Shown here piece by piece: positions 12,385 through 24,300 of a DNA stretch of 64,000 nt. Within the stretch, counting starts at the first letter, position 1, and each line of letters begins with the position of its first letter. Origin of the DNA: Hyparrhenia diplandra. Lineage: Eukaryota > Streptophyta > Magnoliopsida > Poales > Poaceae. The stretch lies in assembly GCA_015847255.1 (NCBI GenBank), contig JADLZK010007832.1, positions 124,001-188,000 on the forward strand, read 5' to 3'. Made by a program: the position numbers and the translations under genes. Below the pieces are notes generated by a model. The model saw only the letters and a list, made by a program, of their open reading frames with translations, was not told the origin of the DNA and searched no databases.

Positions 12385-12715
12385 CTTCAAATGAGAGGGG
12401 AGAGAGAGGGGAGGAGAAAGAGGGAGAGAGAGGGGAGGAGAAAGAGGGAGAGAGGAGGGGGGGAGAGAGGGGAGAGGAGCTAGCTTGAGAGGGAGAGAGA
12501 GGGAAGGAGAAAGAGGGAGAGAGGGGGAGAGAGAGAGAGGGGGAGAGAGGAGAGAGAGGGGGGAGGGAGAGAGAGAAGGAGAGAGAGAGGGGAGAGAGGA
12601 GCTAACTTGAGAGGGAGAGATGAAAACTAGATCTCAAAAAAGAAAGGGAGAGGGGTGAGAGAGAGGGAGAGAGGGGGGAGAAAAAGAGGGGAGAAAGAGG
12701 AGAAATACCCCCTAA
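12385..12715. repeat. Purine-only GA-rich low-complexity tract
   Basis: About 330 bp of almost pure A/G on the plus strand, built from variants of GAGAGAGGGGAGGAGAAAGA. It lies just upstream of the transposase start on the minus strand, where it reads as a CT-rich leader, so it may be part of the element's promoter or 5' UTR. It contains imperfect direct repeats of about 28 bp (12403-12455). Confidence 0.9.
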
Positions 12716-12854
12716 CGGTGCCAAACTTCAATCAAACCAAGGGCAAAACCTCCCCTCCCCAGAATGGTGATTTCTAGAGTTTTAAAGATCAAAACCCTAG
12801 AAAATGGCTAAAAAAAATCCCGGGAAGAAGAAGGTTGGGGCTGTATTTATAGAG

Positions 12855-13111
12855 CGAGACTTAACCGTGGCGGGCATTGTAATAAAACCGCCACATTAAC
12901 CGTGGCGGGCACTTTACAATCGCCCGCCACGTTAATAGACATTAACCGTGGCGGGCACGTTACAATGCCCGCCACGGTTAATCGATTAACCGTGGCGGGC
13001 AATGATTTCGGCCGGGGCTGCCATGCCGACTATTTTGCGTGGCGGTTTTTATATTTGCCCGCCACGGAAAATAAAAAATAAGTGCCTCGCAAGTTCAATT
13101 CTGTAGTAGTG
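12855..13111 (-). mobile_element. CACTA right terminus with subterminal repeats
   Basis: The element ends at 13111 with CAATTCTGTAGTAGTG, whose reverse complement begins CACTACTACAGAATTG, the diagnostic CACTA terminus. Inside it (12866-13071) are at least six copies of the motif CCGTGGCGGGC or its inverse GCCCGCCACGG, arranged as direct and inverted pairs. In this superfamily such subterminal repeats bind the TNPA-type protein. The partner left terminus (CACTAC on the plus strand) was not found, so the element is either truncated or extends out of the window. Confidence 0.8.
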
Positions 13112-14279
13112 TAAGGAAACCGCACTGCGTGATCCTTCCTTTTGTTTCGGAGAAAAAATAGCAAGGGTCCTGCCCCATACAACTCGCATGACACTTCATT
13201 TCCCGTGCAGCAATTTCAACCACCAAAGTGGAAACAAAATCAGTCAATCAACATAGGAATCAATCCTGGCCGTTCGATCCGCCCGCGCCGCATGCCGCCA
13301 TGCGTCTACTCCTCCCTCCTCTTCTCCACGTCCCCATGCATTGACGTCCATATGTCCTTGCGTCCTTCCAATCTAGGGAAAAATAATCTACCAGCTCATG
13401 CACCTCTACCCGTCTGTGGTCCTTACGATAAAAAGGAAGAAATCTAGGGAAAATTTCTTTCGCATGCTCCTACTCCGCACGTCTGTCATTGCAAATAAAA
13501 AGGAAGCAAGAAATCTTGCAGAAAAAAGAAATCCCAGCCCGTTCTCCTCTTTCCCCATCCCGTCTCGCTGCAATCATCCGCAGACCCCAGACTATCGTGC
13601 GGCCACGATGCGCGCAGCATCGCGAACGACCGCGAGCCGGGCACCCGTTGCAGATCTGAGGAGTTACGTCCGTCACCGTGTGTTGACTCGGTCGGACGCC
13701 ACCGCGCCATTCACCGTGTGTTGACTCTATTGGACACCACCCCTGTCGCGCCATTCGTTGTGCCACTTGAACAATACAATTATGTTGCTACTTTTATCTA
13801 TTTGACTTTGACCATGGGTTTTGTTTTTCCTAATGTGATATCTTTCATGCAAATTTTCCTGATATATCATAGCATCAAGGGAGCTTGAATTACATCTTAG
13901 AATTAGTTGAGTGGTGAAGTTCCTCTATATTCGTTAGGTGTGATTATTAATTACAACTCAGATCTCATGCCATGACTCTTGCTAAGAGAACAACAATTGT
14001 AATTGGCTATTGTGAGAGTTTTTAGATTTTTTCTTAACCATCGTGGTCTTTAGCTTCCACTATTGTAGCTCAAGAAAAATGACCCACCTTTTAAGAGAAA
14101 ATTAGGTGGAAGACCCCTGAAAAATTGTTGCTTTAGTTATTGGGCCTTTTTTTTTTTTTGAATTTAGGTGAAAGGCCTCAAACAAAAATTTTGTTAGCCA
14201 GAAGGCCTTCCATCCATTCTGGGAAGGAAGTCTGTTAGTTTTGGTACTGTAGATCGAGCGAATAGACAATTATGCCCCT
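13112..14279. other. No gene recognised; short tandem duplication
   Basis: A moderately GC-rich stretch (13250-13750) has short overlapping frames on both strands but no recognisable domain. Around 13672-13755 a unit of about 45 bp containing CACCGTGTGTTGACTC and GCGCCATTC is repeated in tandem. TTGAC core motifs recur here (13683, 13722, about 13801), but no transcript start can be placed. 13770-14279 is AT-rich with nothing identifiable. Confidence 0.4.
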
Positions 14280-14640
14280 CCCTTCCCATTCCACGCAAGG
14301 CAGGCCGAGAGCCCCGACTGAACCCGTGCTTTGTTCGTTCGGGTTCGGGATAAGATGAAATAAAAACGAGACCAGGCCAGGGCGGCGCGGCTGCCCCAGG
14401 CCACCGCAGTTCGGGCTCCTGCTGCGCAGGCTTGGCTGCCGGCATCGGCAAGGCCGACTGCAGGTTGCTGGCGCTGGCGCAGCTGCTGTTGCTGCGGTCC
14501 GTCATGGTGCTGGTGCTCAGGTTGGTGCTCGCCTGCTGCTGCTACGCCAACTCGATCGTCCTGCATGCGCGCAAATCAACAAGCAAGTGGTCTGAGGCTG
14601 GCTCTGATGAGCGCGCTAGCTAGCTGCAATCTTTTGAGTA
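14280..14640. other. GC-rich gene-like fragment, unassigned
   Basis: About 360 bp of GC-rich sequence stands out from AT-rich surroundings and is open on both strands (minus strand Gln/Ala-rich, plus strand Leu/Cys-rich). No family is recognised and no start, splice or stop context is convincing. It may be an isolated exon or captured sequence. Confidence 0.25.
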
Positions 14641-14855
14641 CTATATAATGCTAGCTAGAGACGACGAACATGCACAGTAGCAATTTGTGTGACTATGCAT
14701 TTGTGTGATCTTATTTATGTGATATTGGATATATATGTTATTTTAAGATTTACCTTATAAATATTGCTACTATTTTTTATAAATTTGATAGATTTTGGAA
14801 AGTTTAACGCATCCTAAATTTAGAATTGTTATTTTTTAAAAAATAGAATATATCC

Positions 14856-15540
14856 TGTGCACACAGTTTTATATGCAAACCGTGCACACTAGTCATCCGA
14901 GCCTTAGATTTCTCATCCGGTGGCCAGCAAAGTGAATGTGGCTATTTTACAATAGACCGCCACACACGCGCTGACCGTTTTGCACCGTCCCCAATTCACA
15001 CGCGCGCCCGCGCCCTTCCCCACGCCGCGGCCGACCCGCAGACCGAGACCGCGGATTATTATATCGGGCGACGGGCTTGTTCGGGCGGTTAGGGCCGATC
15101 TCGACCGCCGGGCGGCGGCGGTTGACGGCGACCACAATCCCGCCCCCGAGGCGGGGCGGCGCGGACGAGAAAGATCGGGCGGCGGTGGCTTCGGACGCAA
15201 AAAGGCCAGCGCCTAGTTCGACTTCCGACCACCGGGCGTCGGCCCGGTCGCCGCCGCGGGGAGGAGCCGCCGAGGGCGGTGGCCGATGGGCATGGCCGCC
15301 AGCGTCCGCGGCGCTTGCGTGCAAGGCGGCGATTGGGAAACCCGCGGCTTTGGGTGCTCGCAGCGATGGCGGAAACCTACGGCCAATGTGAATTGCAGGA
15401 GGCGAAATGAAACAAAAAACAAAGCGCGTGTGGGCGGTTTATTGCAAAATAGCCACCCTCGCTTTGCTGACCACCGGATGAGAAATCGAAGGCCCACATG
15501 GCTGGTGTGCACTGTTGCATATAAGACCGGGTGTGCACAT
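14856..15540. mobile_element. Mutator-like element with long TIRs (Pack-MULE-like)
   Basis: The left arm, 14856-14972, and the right arm, about 15421-15540, are inverted repeats of roughly 117-120 bp. Shared blocks in the same order are TGTGCACAC, TTATATGCAA, GATTTCTCATCCGGTGG, CAGCAAAG, GGCTATTTT and ACACGCGCT. Long TIRs above 100 bp are typical of MULEs. The core (14975-15420) is very GC-rich, lacks transposase and is open on the minus strand (Ala/Arg/Pro-rich). That is what a Pack-MULE carrying a piece of a host gene looks like, but the source gene is not recognised. A 9-11-bp TSD was not seen, so the outer ends are provisional. Confidence 0.65.
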
Positions 15541-16054
15541 GATACGTTCTCTAAAAAAAACAGAGGGAGTACTGTAAGTTTTTATAATAAAATTTGTCAG
15601 TAAATATATCTGTGATTTGTCTTTGTTTCTTCTTCTGTCTTTGTTCTTCTCGGATACCAAAAGACTTGCATGGCAGAAAAGGCTGTGAATACTATTATTG
15701 TATGGTCATTGATCATAGGATCGTGATACTATAAAATTTTATGTAGAATCATACAAGATACTGTGAGTTTTGATACATGATGTAGAATCAATATCATTTC
15801 AAGTTGATATAGAACTTAGTATCGACGAATCGTAAGACTCTAGGATACGGATTCAGATACTAATAACCATGCTAACAACTCATTTGGTTGCACTCCAATC
15901 CACTCTATTCCACATGACTTAGAAAAGTTTGAGGTACAAAATAACTAATTTTCACTTTTTTTTTGATCCACGACTAATTTTCACTTTAACTCATGGATTG
16001 AGCCATTGAGGTGAATACGAGTGCGGAGTGCCCCAATCTCTAACTGGTCTAGAG
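15541..16054. other. MITE remnants, no gene
   Basis: AT-rich. GAGGGAGTACTGTAAG at about 15563 resembles the terminus of Stowaway-type MITEs. CATTTGGTTGCACTCCAATC at about 15883 resembles Tourist/hAT-like MITE ends. Neither has a complete partner end. Confidence 0.35.
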
Positions 16055-16510
16055 GGTTTTTTTTTATTTTAACGGGGGGACGAAAAGTCCCCACCTGATC
16101 CATTGTCACAGATGTCTAGCCCGGGAAGTGAACAAAAGGGCAGGAGGCTCGTGTCTGGTTGGTCATAACCGGGAATTACAACTCACTCAAGGAATGGGGG
16201 TGGGGAGGGAGTACAACAGGGACCAACACACAGTTACATGACACTGCTATAAGAGCATAAGCTAAGCTAAGTCAGTCTGTGGCTATTCCAGAACATGAGC
16301 AGCGAGGAGGGTTTCTTGGGCACTCGGCATCGCCACAGCTCCAGCGTGTTCTTGCAGGCGGCGATCAGTCGGCCTTCACTTGGTGGGAGCTTCCGGAAGA
16401 CGACGTCATGGCGTTGTTTCCATAGTTCCCAGCACAGGAGGAGGATCAGGGTGGTGGCACCAACGGTGGAGTGGTGGTGTCCCATAGAGTATCAGCCTTG
16501 GTGACATTGA
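16055..16510 (-). mobile_element. 5'-truncated LINE (L1-type) 3' end
   Basis: The minus strand encodes the C-terminal tail of a plant LINE ORF2: TTLILLLCWELWKQRHDVVF, then GRLIAACKNTLELWRCR. It runs into an untranslated tail ending in an A-run (T-run on the plus strand at about 16051-16060). The protein is frame-broken upstream. Only the 3' end is present, as expected for incomplete target-primed reverse transcription. Confidence 0.65.
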
Positions 16511-17449
16511 TCGCTCCCCATCCAATCGTGTCCCAGAATTGTGTGAAATGGAACTCTTTGTGGGATATATTTTGAATGCTAGCGTGCCACTCTTTGTGGG
16601 ACAGATGTAGCACATGTTAAAATGTACTAGTTGCAAACGTTTCTTCAGCAACAACCAAGCAGAATACAATCAGGTAATCTAGCCTGTACTATGTAATGGT
16701 CACACAAAGCTGGTGGAGAAAGTTTAACTGCCTCCAAGCTCAAAGTTGCAAACCATGATATTCCCCTAGTGGCGGATTCACTTCATCGTAGCACCAGGTT
16801 TAATAACAACATGCTACAAGGCATTGAAGAAAACTCTTTAGAAAATGCAGTATCGACAGAAAAACACGATTGCTGTAAAGATTACTGTGTCATTATGCAT
16901 GAATCAGGGAAATCACCTTAATCTGTGTCCGGTTGTATGTGTATGTCACATGTATGAGCTTATCCATGGTCTGGATTACTGCAGGATATGAAAACTCCAT
17001 ACCACTGGTATCCTCAAGTGTCATCACCTCGTTCCAAAAATCATCATCATTTAAGGAGACTGCAAGCTTGAGTGTTCCTCTGGAAAAGGTGTTGTAAGCA
17101 AGCACCACTCTTCCATCCTTCATCTTAACTCCATCAATACCTTCGGGTTTCAAGTCTGGAATTGTAAGTAGAGAGGTAGCAAATAGTTTTCACAAATTCG
17201 TATGTATGCCTTGAAGGCTTTAAGGAACTTCACTGGAATTCGGGTTTGGAAGGTCAGTCCCTCGTACAAAACTCCATGTCACACCTCCATCAAAGGAATC
17301 AGCCACACAGACCTGGCCTATTGTCTGAAATGATCTCAGCAGCACTTGAATAATCCCATTTGCAGTACGGTAGGGAACTGGCTGAATTACACCATATATA
17401 TATTGGGCCATACCTTTTCCATGTCCGTCCGGCGTTTTGGGTAACCTTT

Positions 17450-17662
17450 GCTACTAAAGATTTGTCAGAAGATAAAGCAATTTTGCTACTAAAGATTTGT
17501 CAGAAGATAGAGCGATTATGCAGGAAACACTAGCTGTTACTTCCGCTACTAAAGATTTGCCAGAAGACAGTCATTATGCAACAAACACTAGCTGTTACTT
17601 CCGCTACTAAAGATTTCTCAGAAGACAGAGCCATTATGCAAGAAACACTAGCTGTTACTTCC
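17450..17662. repeat. Tandem repeat of ~60 bp in a sialidase intron
   Basis: Three units of about 58-61 bp (17484-17543, 17544-17601, 17602-17662) follow one partial unit (17450-17483). Each contains GCTACTAAAGATTTG and, in the full units, AACACTAGCTGTTACTTCC. Units differ by only a few bases, so the expansion is fairly recent. Confidence 0.9.
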
Positions 17663-18571
17663 TAATGTCAAACTGTAACTTGTTTTAGCTTTGTCCTAAG
17701 TCAAGCTACTCGAGTTTTAACCAAGTTTATAGACAAAATTCACGAACATCTATATTTTGATAATGCAATTATTTTTTATAAGCATGGTCAAAAAGACAAG
17801 TTTGAACAGAGTAACTTCTAAATGATTTCTCAAAGAAAGAACAGAGGACCATCCGGATACCTCAAGCCATGCACCCCAAGAGTTCCAACTCTCAACTGAT
17901 GATCCACATAGTAGGAGACCATCTTCAAGCAAGAATGGCTGCATTTAGAATTTAATTAGTTTTGCAGAAAACATAGCATCCAAAACTGCTATGCTATGAT
18001 GTGACACAGAGCAAAGGACAACGAATTTTGACATGCCTTGTTCTTAATTGGGCCAAGGATACCAGGCGGCAGCTGCTCTCTTGGTAACCAGGTGCGGCAG
18101 CTGCTCTCTTGGTAACCAGGTTAGGCCGCCATCCAGCGACCTTTTCATGGCACCACTCCACCTGAATGAGTTATAGTTAGCCTCAGGACATCAAATTCAT
18201 CTATGTCTTTGGCTCAGCCTGGTCTATCAGAGATAAGGGGCACAAGATCATAAACAAAGGCCATACTTCTGGACTTCTTGGCCAATCTTGTAGAAGAGAA
18301 GCAGTTCACGAGAGGGAAGCTGAAATAGAAAAGGGTTCCACATAGGCACCCACAGGCCACAACTGTTCATCAGCCACTACTGGAGGATGCCAGTGGCCAT
18401 CCTAAAAATGTAAGTTTGTTAGTAAAAACTAAATCCTGCTCTTCTAGGTGTAAAAAAATACTGAAGTATGTTTGATGAATTGAACCCACACTATATCTCT
18501 GCAACCGGATTTTGACACCTGGAGCACCTTCCATAGATCCACCAAAATATGCTACCAAAAAAAACCCCTTC

Positions 18572-19845
18572 AGCACTTTTGTGCTTAGTGCTCTCCCTCT
18601 TCATTACATGTCCGCTCTCCGTGTTCATAAAACGGTAATCAAAGCCATTGACGGCCGCCGCCGTGCTTTCTTCTGGACTGGTGAGGATACATGCTATGGC
18701 TCTAAATGCCTTGTGGCATGGGACAGTGTGCAAGCCACCAAGGAGAACGGTGGTCTGGGCGTCAAAGACCTTGAACTGCAGAATCGTTGTCTGCTCATGA
18801 AATTTATCAACAAGCTGTTCACTGATGACCATGCCAGCTGGAAGAGTTGGTAGAGATGTTGCATCCTTCGATACTCCTCAGTCAGGTTCTCATAGCTACC
18901 TATGGAAGATCATTACTGATGAGCTCAACACTTATCGGTCCATAACCTATGTTAACATCAACAATGGTGCCTCCACCTCGACCACTGGCTTAGTGACGGG
19001 CCTCTTTGCTCCACCCATGCTGCTTTGTTCTCTCATACCACCCGGCCTAACGTCTCCGTGCAGTGTGTTATCGGGGATGGGTTTGATTTGCGTCTCAGGC
19101 CTCGGCTCACTAACAAGGCTGCCAGCCAGTTGGACAGTTTGTTGTCTCGTTTGCAGGAAATCCGGCTAGGCGAAGGAGCTGACACCAGGCTGCTCAAACT
19201 AACTGGGCGGCCCTTCTCCACCAAGACTGTGTATGCTGCCCTGGATGAGGCTGGCGACCCGGCTGATGGCGCTGGACGCCGGATCTGGGGAACACTTCTA
19301 CCCAACAAAGTGAAGATCTTCGCTTGGCTGTCCTTCAAAGATCGCCTGAGTACACGGTCCAATCTACATGCAAAGCACATTACTGAAGATGATCGATGCC
19401 AGCGTTGCACAGGGTACATGTCTTCTTCGGTTGTCCGAGACTCCGAGTAGCTCAAACCTGTGGATGATAACTGGCCTCCAGCACGTTGCTCATCTCCAAG
19501 ACGATGCCATCTGGGATGCAGATACCCCACCAGGACTCGATAAGTCTCTCTGGCCATTTGTTCTACTCACTATTCTCTAGCAGCTTTGGGATAGCAGGAA
19601 CAACGAAGTTTTCAGACATGAGATAGCTAGTTGTAGACGGACGCTGAACCGGGTGCGTGATGATTTTGTAATTTGGTGCAAAAGGCTCCCCTCTGTACTT
19701 AGAGACAGCCGCGATGGCTGGCGTGTGTTCCTCAATACTTGTATCGTTTCTGATGTACCTTGATCCAGGCAACCGGACTGTCTGGTTCTTTTTGAATGGA
19801 AAAGGTGGGGAAGCTCTCCCCCCGGTTTAAGTTCAAAAAAAAAAA
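18572..19845 (+). mobile_element. 5'-truncated LINE inserted in sialidase exon
   Basis: The plus strand encodes the C-terminal third of a plant LINE ORF2: ALPLHYMSALRVHKTVIKAI, RRRAFFWTGEDTCYGSKCLV, then AWDSVQATKENGGLGVKDLE. It continues to a zinc-knuckle RT domain (RIWGTLLPNKVKIFAWLSFK, DRLSTRSNLHAKHI, CQRC). It ends in a GTTTAAGTTC plus A-run tail at about 19845. The insertion is flanked by AAAAAAAACCCCTTCA (about 18557-18572) and a near-identical copy (about 19838-19852), a TSD of about 15 bp. Joining the flanks restores the sialidase exon, so the LINE landed in coding sequence. Endonuclease and most of RT are missing, so it is immobile. Confidence 0.85.
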
Positions 19846-20589
19846 CCCTTCATCAATCTGATTGGGCAAACTTCATATGTGAGTGATTTTCATGTCTTCT
19901 TGAAAATGCTATCACATCCAGAGGCCATGTACCTGTACAATAGTGGAAGCATCACAGCTATTGAAAGGGGCACTCCTAGCAGGAAATGTGAACTCTTTCT
20001 TCACAATGCTCCATCCAGATGTCGCAATTGTAGTAATGTTAGTAATGTTTTGGGTGTTTTCTGCCAGCCTCTGTCCAATGACGGCCTTTCTGTAATTCAG
20101 GTTAGCCACAAGCACAATGCTTCAAATCTGAAGCCTACTAAATCAAAATCAATACAGCAAATAGATAGTACAGAGCTGACTCATGCTGTTGAAAGAAAAG
20201 TCAGAACAACACACACTCTTTAACAGGTCTTGAATTGGCGTGGATCTCATGCAACGACCTAGAGACCAATGTTGTGAGGTTGGAAGGTCTCTTGATGTGG
20301 CAGACGCAGATCTTATGAGGTCAATCAAAAGTGACGAAAGCATAAAAGAGCAGTACGCAGGATATAGCGTTCCATACTAGCTGTAGCTTGCTGGTACTGT
20401 GGGTGGTAAGCGTTGCCTTACATAGGTTCTGTTCCTACGAAGTTGCATTAGGTTAATTTTGAAGATAAGCAAGTTTATAGGTACAGTCCCACAGAACCTA
20501 CAAAATTGAATAGACTTGTACACAACAGAAATTATTACTGCGTACAAAAGTTGCTACTGAAGCTAATGAGCTTGCAGCCATCACAGGAA

Positions 20590-20843
20590 AGCAGGCTTCG
20601 GGAAAGAGCCTTTCTCGTGAGCCAGGGTGGGCCTCACAGCTTAGCCTTTCCCGTGTACACCCACCCCACCCCCCCGGGAAAGGCCCTAACGGGGCGTTTG
20701 GGGGTGACGGCGTGAGCCCCCTTTCCCGCTGAGCCACCCGTTACGGCTCGGAAAGGACGGAAAGGTGTCACCTAAACGGCGTTTTGCCGCCCTTTCCCGT
20801 GAGCCGTAACGGCGTGGCTCACGGGAAAGGATCCCGCTTTGCA
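20590..20843. mobile_element. GC-rich fold-back (MITE-like) insertion
   Basis: About 250 bp between the two sialidase copies with much higher GC than its flanks. The ends are imperfect inverted repeats: GCTTCGGGAAAGAGCCTTTC then TCGTGAGCC on the left, against the reverse complement of GGCTCACGGGAAAGGATCCC on the right. The motif CTTTCCCGTGAGCC recurs inside in both orientations. It encodes no transposase. Superfamily is undetermined because no TSD was recognised. Confidence 0.5.
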
Positions 20844-21089
20844 TAAGAGATGTTACCTTAACCTGTGTCCGATTGTATGTGTAGGTAACATGTATGAGCC
20901 CATCCATAGACTGGATCACGGCAGGATACGAAAATTCCATGCCTATGGTATCCTCTAGTGTCATTACTTCATCCCATGAATCACCGTCGTGTGAGGAGAC
21001 TGCAATTTTGAGCGTTCCTCTGGAGAAGGTGTTGTAGGGAAGCAGTACTCTTCCATCCTTCATCTTAACTCCATCAATTCCTTCAGATG

Positions 21090-21171
21090 TGCCGTCCAGA
21101 GGTTAAAAGTGAGAGCTAGCAAATATTCTTTGCCGTCCAGAGGTTAAAAGTGAGAGCTAGCAAATATTCTT
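21090..21171. repeat. Perfect 41-bp tandem duplication
   Basis: The 41-bp unit beginning TGCCGTCCAGAGGTTAAAAG occurs twice, end to end (21090-21130 and 21131-21171), in the intron next to the last exon of sialidase copy 2. Confidence 0.95.
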
Positions 21172-24074
21172 TGAAAACTCAAAAGCATGTCTTAGAAATT
21201 TCTGAAGCATCAAACCATCAATTGATGGCCGCTACCGGGCCTTTCTAGATGAAGGAAGTTTATCTTCTAGCCTCTTCAACAACAAGGGACGCATACGACC
21301 ATTAAACTCCACTAGCATTTAAATACGTGCCCACCAGGATTTCCTGGTGGGTGGAGTAATGCACCCACAACTCCACCACCACACTGATGATGCTTTTGTG
21401 GTCTTCAACAAACCCTTTAAACATTATTACTGTTACAAGGTTACTGAATCGTGTAGAAAGCTTATTAGGCTAAGTCTCATGGACATAACTCCATGTCACA
21501 CCTTCATCAACAGAATTAGCCATACAAACACGCCCTATTGTATCAAATGATCGCAGCAACACTCAATAGTTCCATTGTCTGCCCGGTAGGGAACTGGCTG
21601 AATCACCCCAAGCGGTTGACCTTCAACACATATAGGGCCATACTTTCTCCATGTCCGCCCAGCCCAGCATCTTTCGTTACCTTAGTTGATAAAAAGTTAG
21701 AACATAGAGCCATGTTGCACAATGTTACATATGAATTTCTGAAAGAAATGAAACATGTGACTACCTCAAGCCATGCACCCGAAGAAATCCAACTTTCAAC
21801 TGATGATCCACACAGTAGGCGCCCATCTTCAAGCAAGAAAGGCTGCATTGCAGAAGTTGTCATTAGGTTCCATCTTACTATGAGAAAATATACATCATAA
21901 TGGAAGGGATAGAAAACTAATGGAAACTTGTTCTAAGATGTGAAGTAAAGAAAAACACCACATTTATACATGCCTTATTCTTAATAGGACCAAGTATACC
22001 AGGAGGTAACTGCTCTCTCTTTGACCAGGTTACACCGCCATCTAACGATCTTTTCATGGCACCGCTCCACCTGAACAAGTAATGTTCATTATCCGATCAT
22101 TACATTCCTTCAATCAGAGGAGTTGATAGTCACAAATAAAAGTCTTACTTCTGAACTGAACTTCGACCAATCTTGTAGAATAGAAGCAGCTCACGAGAGG
22201 GAAGGTGAAACAAAACAGAATTCCGCATGGGCACCCCCCATCTTGTCTATCAGCCACCACGGGAGGATCCCAGTGACCATCCTATACAAAAGTAGTATTC
22301 GAAAAACTGCTCTTCTAGGTACAGAAAACAAAAGTATATTGGATGGGCTGAACGCACACTATATCTCTGTAACCAGATTTTGACATCCGGAGCACCTTCC
22401 CTGGATCCACCAAAATAGGCTACCAAAATGTTCTCTTTGTCAATCTGAAAAGTCAAAATTCACATGTTAACAATTCCAACTCTTTTCAAAATGCCTACAT
22501 CTGAAGGACATACACCTGTACAATAGTAGAAGCATGGCAGGTACTGAAAGGGGCACCTCCAGGAAATGTGAGTTCTTCTTTCACAATGTGTCGCTTAGAC
22601 ATTACATTCATAGTCATGTTGCAGCAGAAACAGTTAACTGAAAAGAGCAACCAAGGTTTAATTTTGTACGAACAAAATTGATGGCAATCGTCTATACTGG
22701 ACATCTTAAAAATAGCATATGCTGTCAATGAAAATTTGTAAAGCACGCATATGCTTTAACTCTAAGCCAAGCATGTGTTCTCCAAAAACTTTGTGTGTAA
22801 AATATCTGTCGATAATCATTTCAATCAAATGGAATTGTAATAGAGAGGCAAAAGGGAAAAGTATCATGAAGCATAGTTAGTAAAGGACATATATTTGAAT
22901 CCAACATTTCATTGTCTGACTTCTGGGTGAGGCAGGTTTGGATCCATTAGTGTACAAGCACAAAGCGCGGGCAGCAAGTTGAGAACATGGATGATATAGG
23001 TAGTAGTCGAAATAAGGTTTAGTACCTCTGAATTAATAATGCTAATTTGCAATATTGGATCTTGTCAAGGTAGCAATGCTGACATTGGTGTCAGATGAGC
23101 AACTGGATGGGTAAAAGGAATAAGTGATGAATAGTAGAAGCTATGAAATTCTAGAAGGCTGTGTAGATGATATGAATCAGTGAAAACTGAAGGAAAATAG
23201 AGCATAAGTAAATGAGTAAGATAGGGAGGCTGAAAATACCTGAAGATCAGCCCCAACCAAGAAAGGTAGTCTCAATTCTTCCGATTTGAAGACATCTGTA
23301 GTATTTTTGTACTGGAATTCATGCATGGAGGATTGAAGAAAGAAACTCTAGCTTCTTGGTATTTATCTTGTATAATGCATCCACCATATTATTTGGGTAT
23401 CCAAATAGTGTTTTAGTCCATCTGGGATTCAAACAGGTCTAAGTTTAAAATAATATTCAGAGTGAAAGCAGTGTGGTCACATTGCATATGTATAGCTTTT
23501 ACACATCAATGGCAACAGAAGAGGGAAACAAAACAAAATAAATTTATGGGAATCCAACCAAAACATATGGCTACTTTGATCGTATTCAGCAACTTTGCGA
23601 CTTTATTATTCTCAAAAGATTCCACGTCCATTATGGCACCATTGATTTCAGCCTCAAACAAAATGAACAGGCACTAAAGTTAGTATGTATGATACATAGC
23701 AAAGGTGACAAATAGCAGTAATATCACCAATGAATGGAATCGATAACGTTTTAACTTAGTTCTCTCTTGATGAAGCCATCTTCATATGGTTATTTTTTTG
23801 GATGACTAAATTGGAATCGATAGCATTTTAACTTATCTTGACAAAACCATGATAATATATTCAGGGAAAAAACATACCATGTCACATATTGGAGACACCA
23901 CACGGCTGCACGGCTGTAACAACAAAACTAACTGAGGTAAACCAACGATATCAGGCAGGAGAGAGTTTATACTTGACAGTTGACAGGAAGATGGTGACGT
24001 CCTTTGGCGCGAGTCTTCTGGAGGATACGAATCAGCCTGCGGCATGCAAAATCGATAATGTAGAAGAGGATGTA

Positions 24075-24300
24075 TCAACTCAATCCAATTGAGGGAGCGA
24101 GAGGATATACAGGAGGGCGCTCGGGAAGCAGGCACAAACTCATCACCGGGTTCTGCGCGTGTTGCAACAGGTAGGGGCTGTGCTCGGCGGCGAGGCTGGA
24201 AAGGCATCGCCATCCGCAACATCGCGGAGCAGTGGGCCGGTAGCGTCGCCGGAGTCGTCGACTTCGAGGGAGGCGGGTCTGCACGGCGCGTCGCGGAGGA
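24075..24300 (-). pseudogene. Fragment of a YyaL/SPATA20-type thioredoxin-domain gene
   Basis: On the minus strand, 24144-24194 encodes SLAAEHSPYLLQHAQNPV. This matches the N-terminal signature (HSPYLLQHAHNPVDW) of the YyaL/DUF255 family, which includes human SPATA20; the family has an N-terminal thioredoxin fold. The next codons do not give the expected DWYPWG; a GT donor-like site occurs at the NP/V junction. Upstream, 24200-24660 is GC-rich and open, like the 5' end of a grass gene. No further exons of this gene follow: the next minus-strand exons belong to the sialidase. It therefore appears to be a solitary first-exon fragment inside the first intron of sialidase copy 2. A fused first exon is possible but unsupported. 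Confidence 0.6.

Larger units (their letters stand above)
16917..20385 (-). pseudogene. BNR/Asp-box sialidase-like gene, copy 1 (pseudogene)
   Basis: Minus-strand exons match the plant sialidase-like BNR/Asp-box family, predicted beta-propeller glycosidases with an N-terminal membrane anchor. In gene order: a decayed anchor exon (about 20225-20380, with an in-frame TGA after the hydrophobic stretch); VKKEFTFP...NSCDASTIVQV (19933-20035, no ATG); LVAYFGGSMEGAPGVKI (about 18490-18560); the GHWHPPVVADEQ region (about 18290-18400, frameshifted); QPFLLEDGLLLCGSSVESW (about 17860-17945); YGVIQPVPYRTANGIIQVLL (about 17235-17411); and GVKMKDGRVVLAYNTFSRGT to VTYTYNRTQIK (16917-17155). A LINE is inserted inside the FGGS exon and a 28-bp piece of the REQLPPG exon is duplicated (about 18065-18120). 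It is non-functional and is a tandem paralogue of the copy at 20857-25019. Confidence 0.85.
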
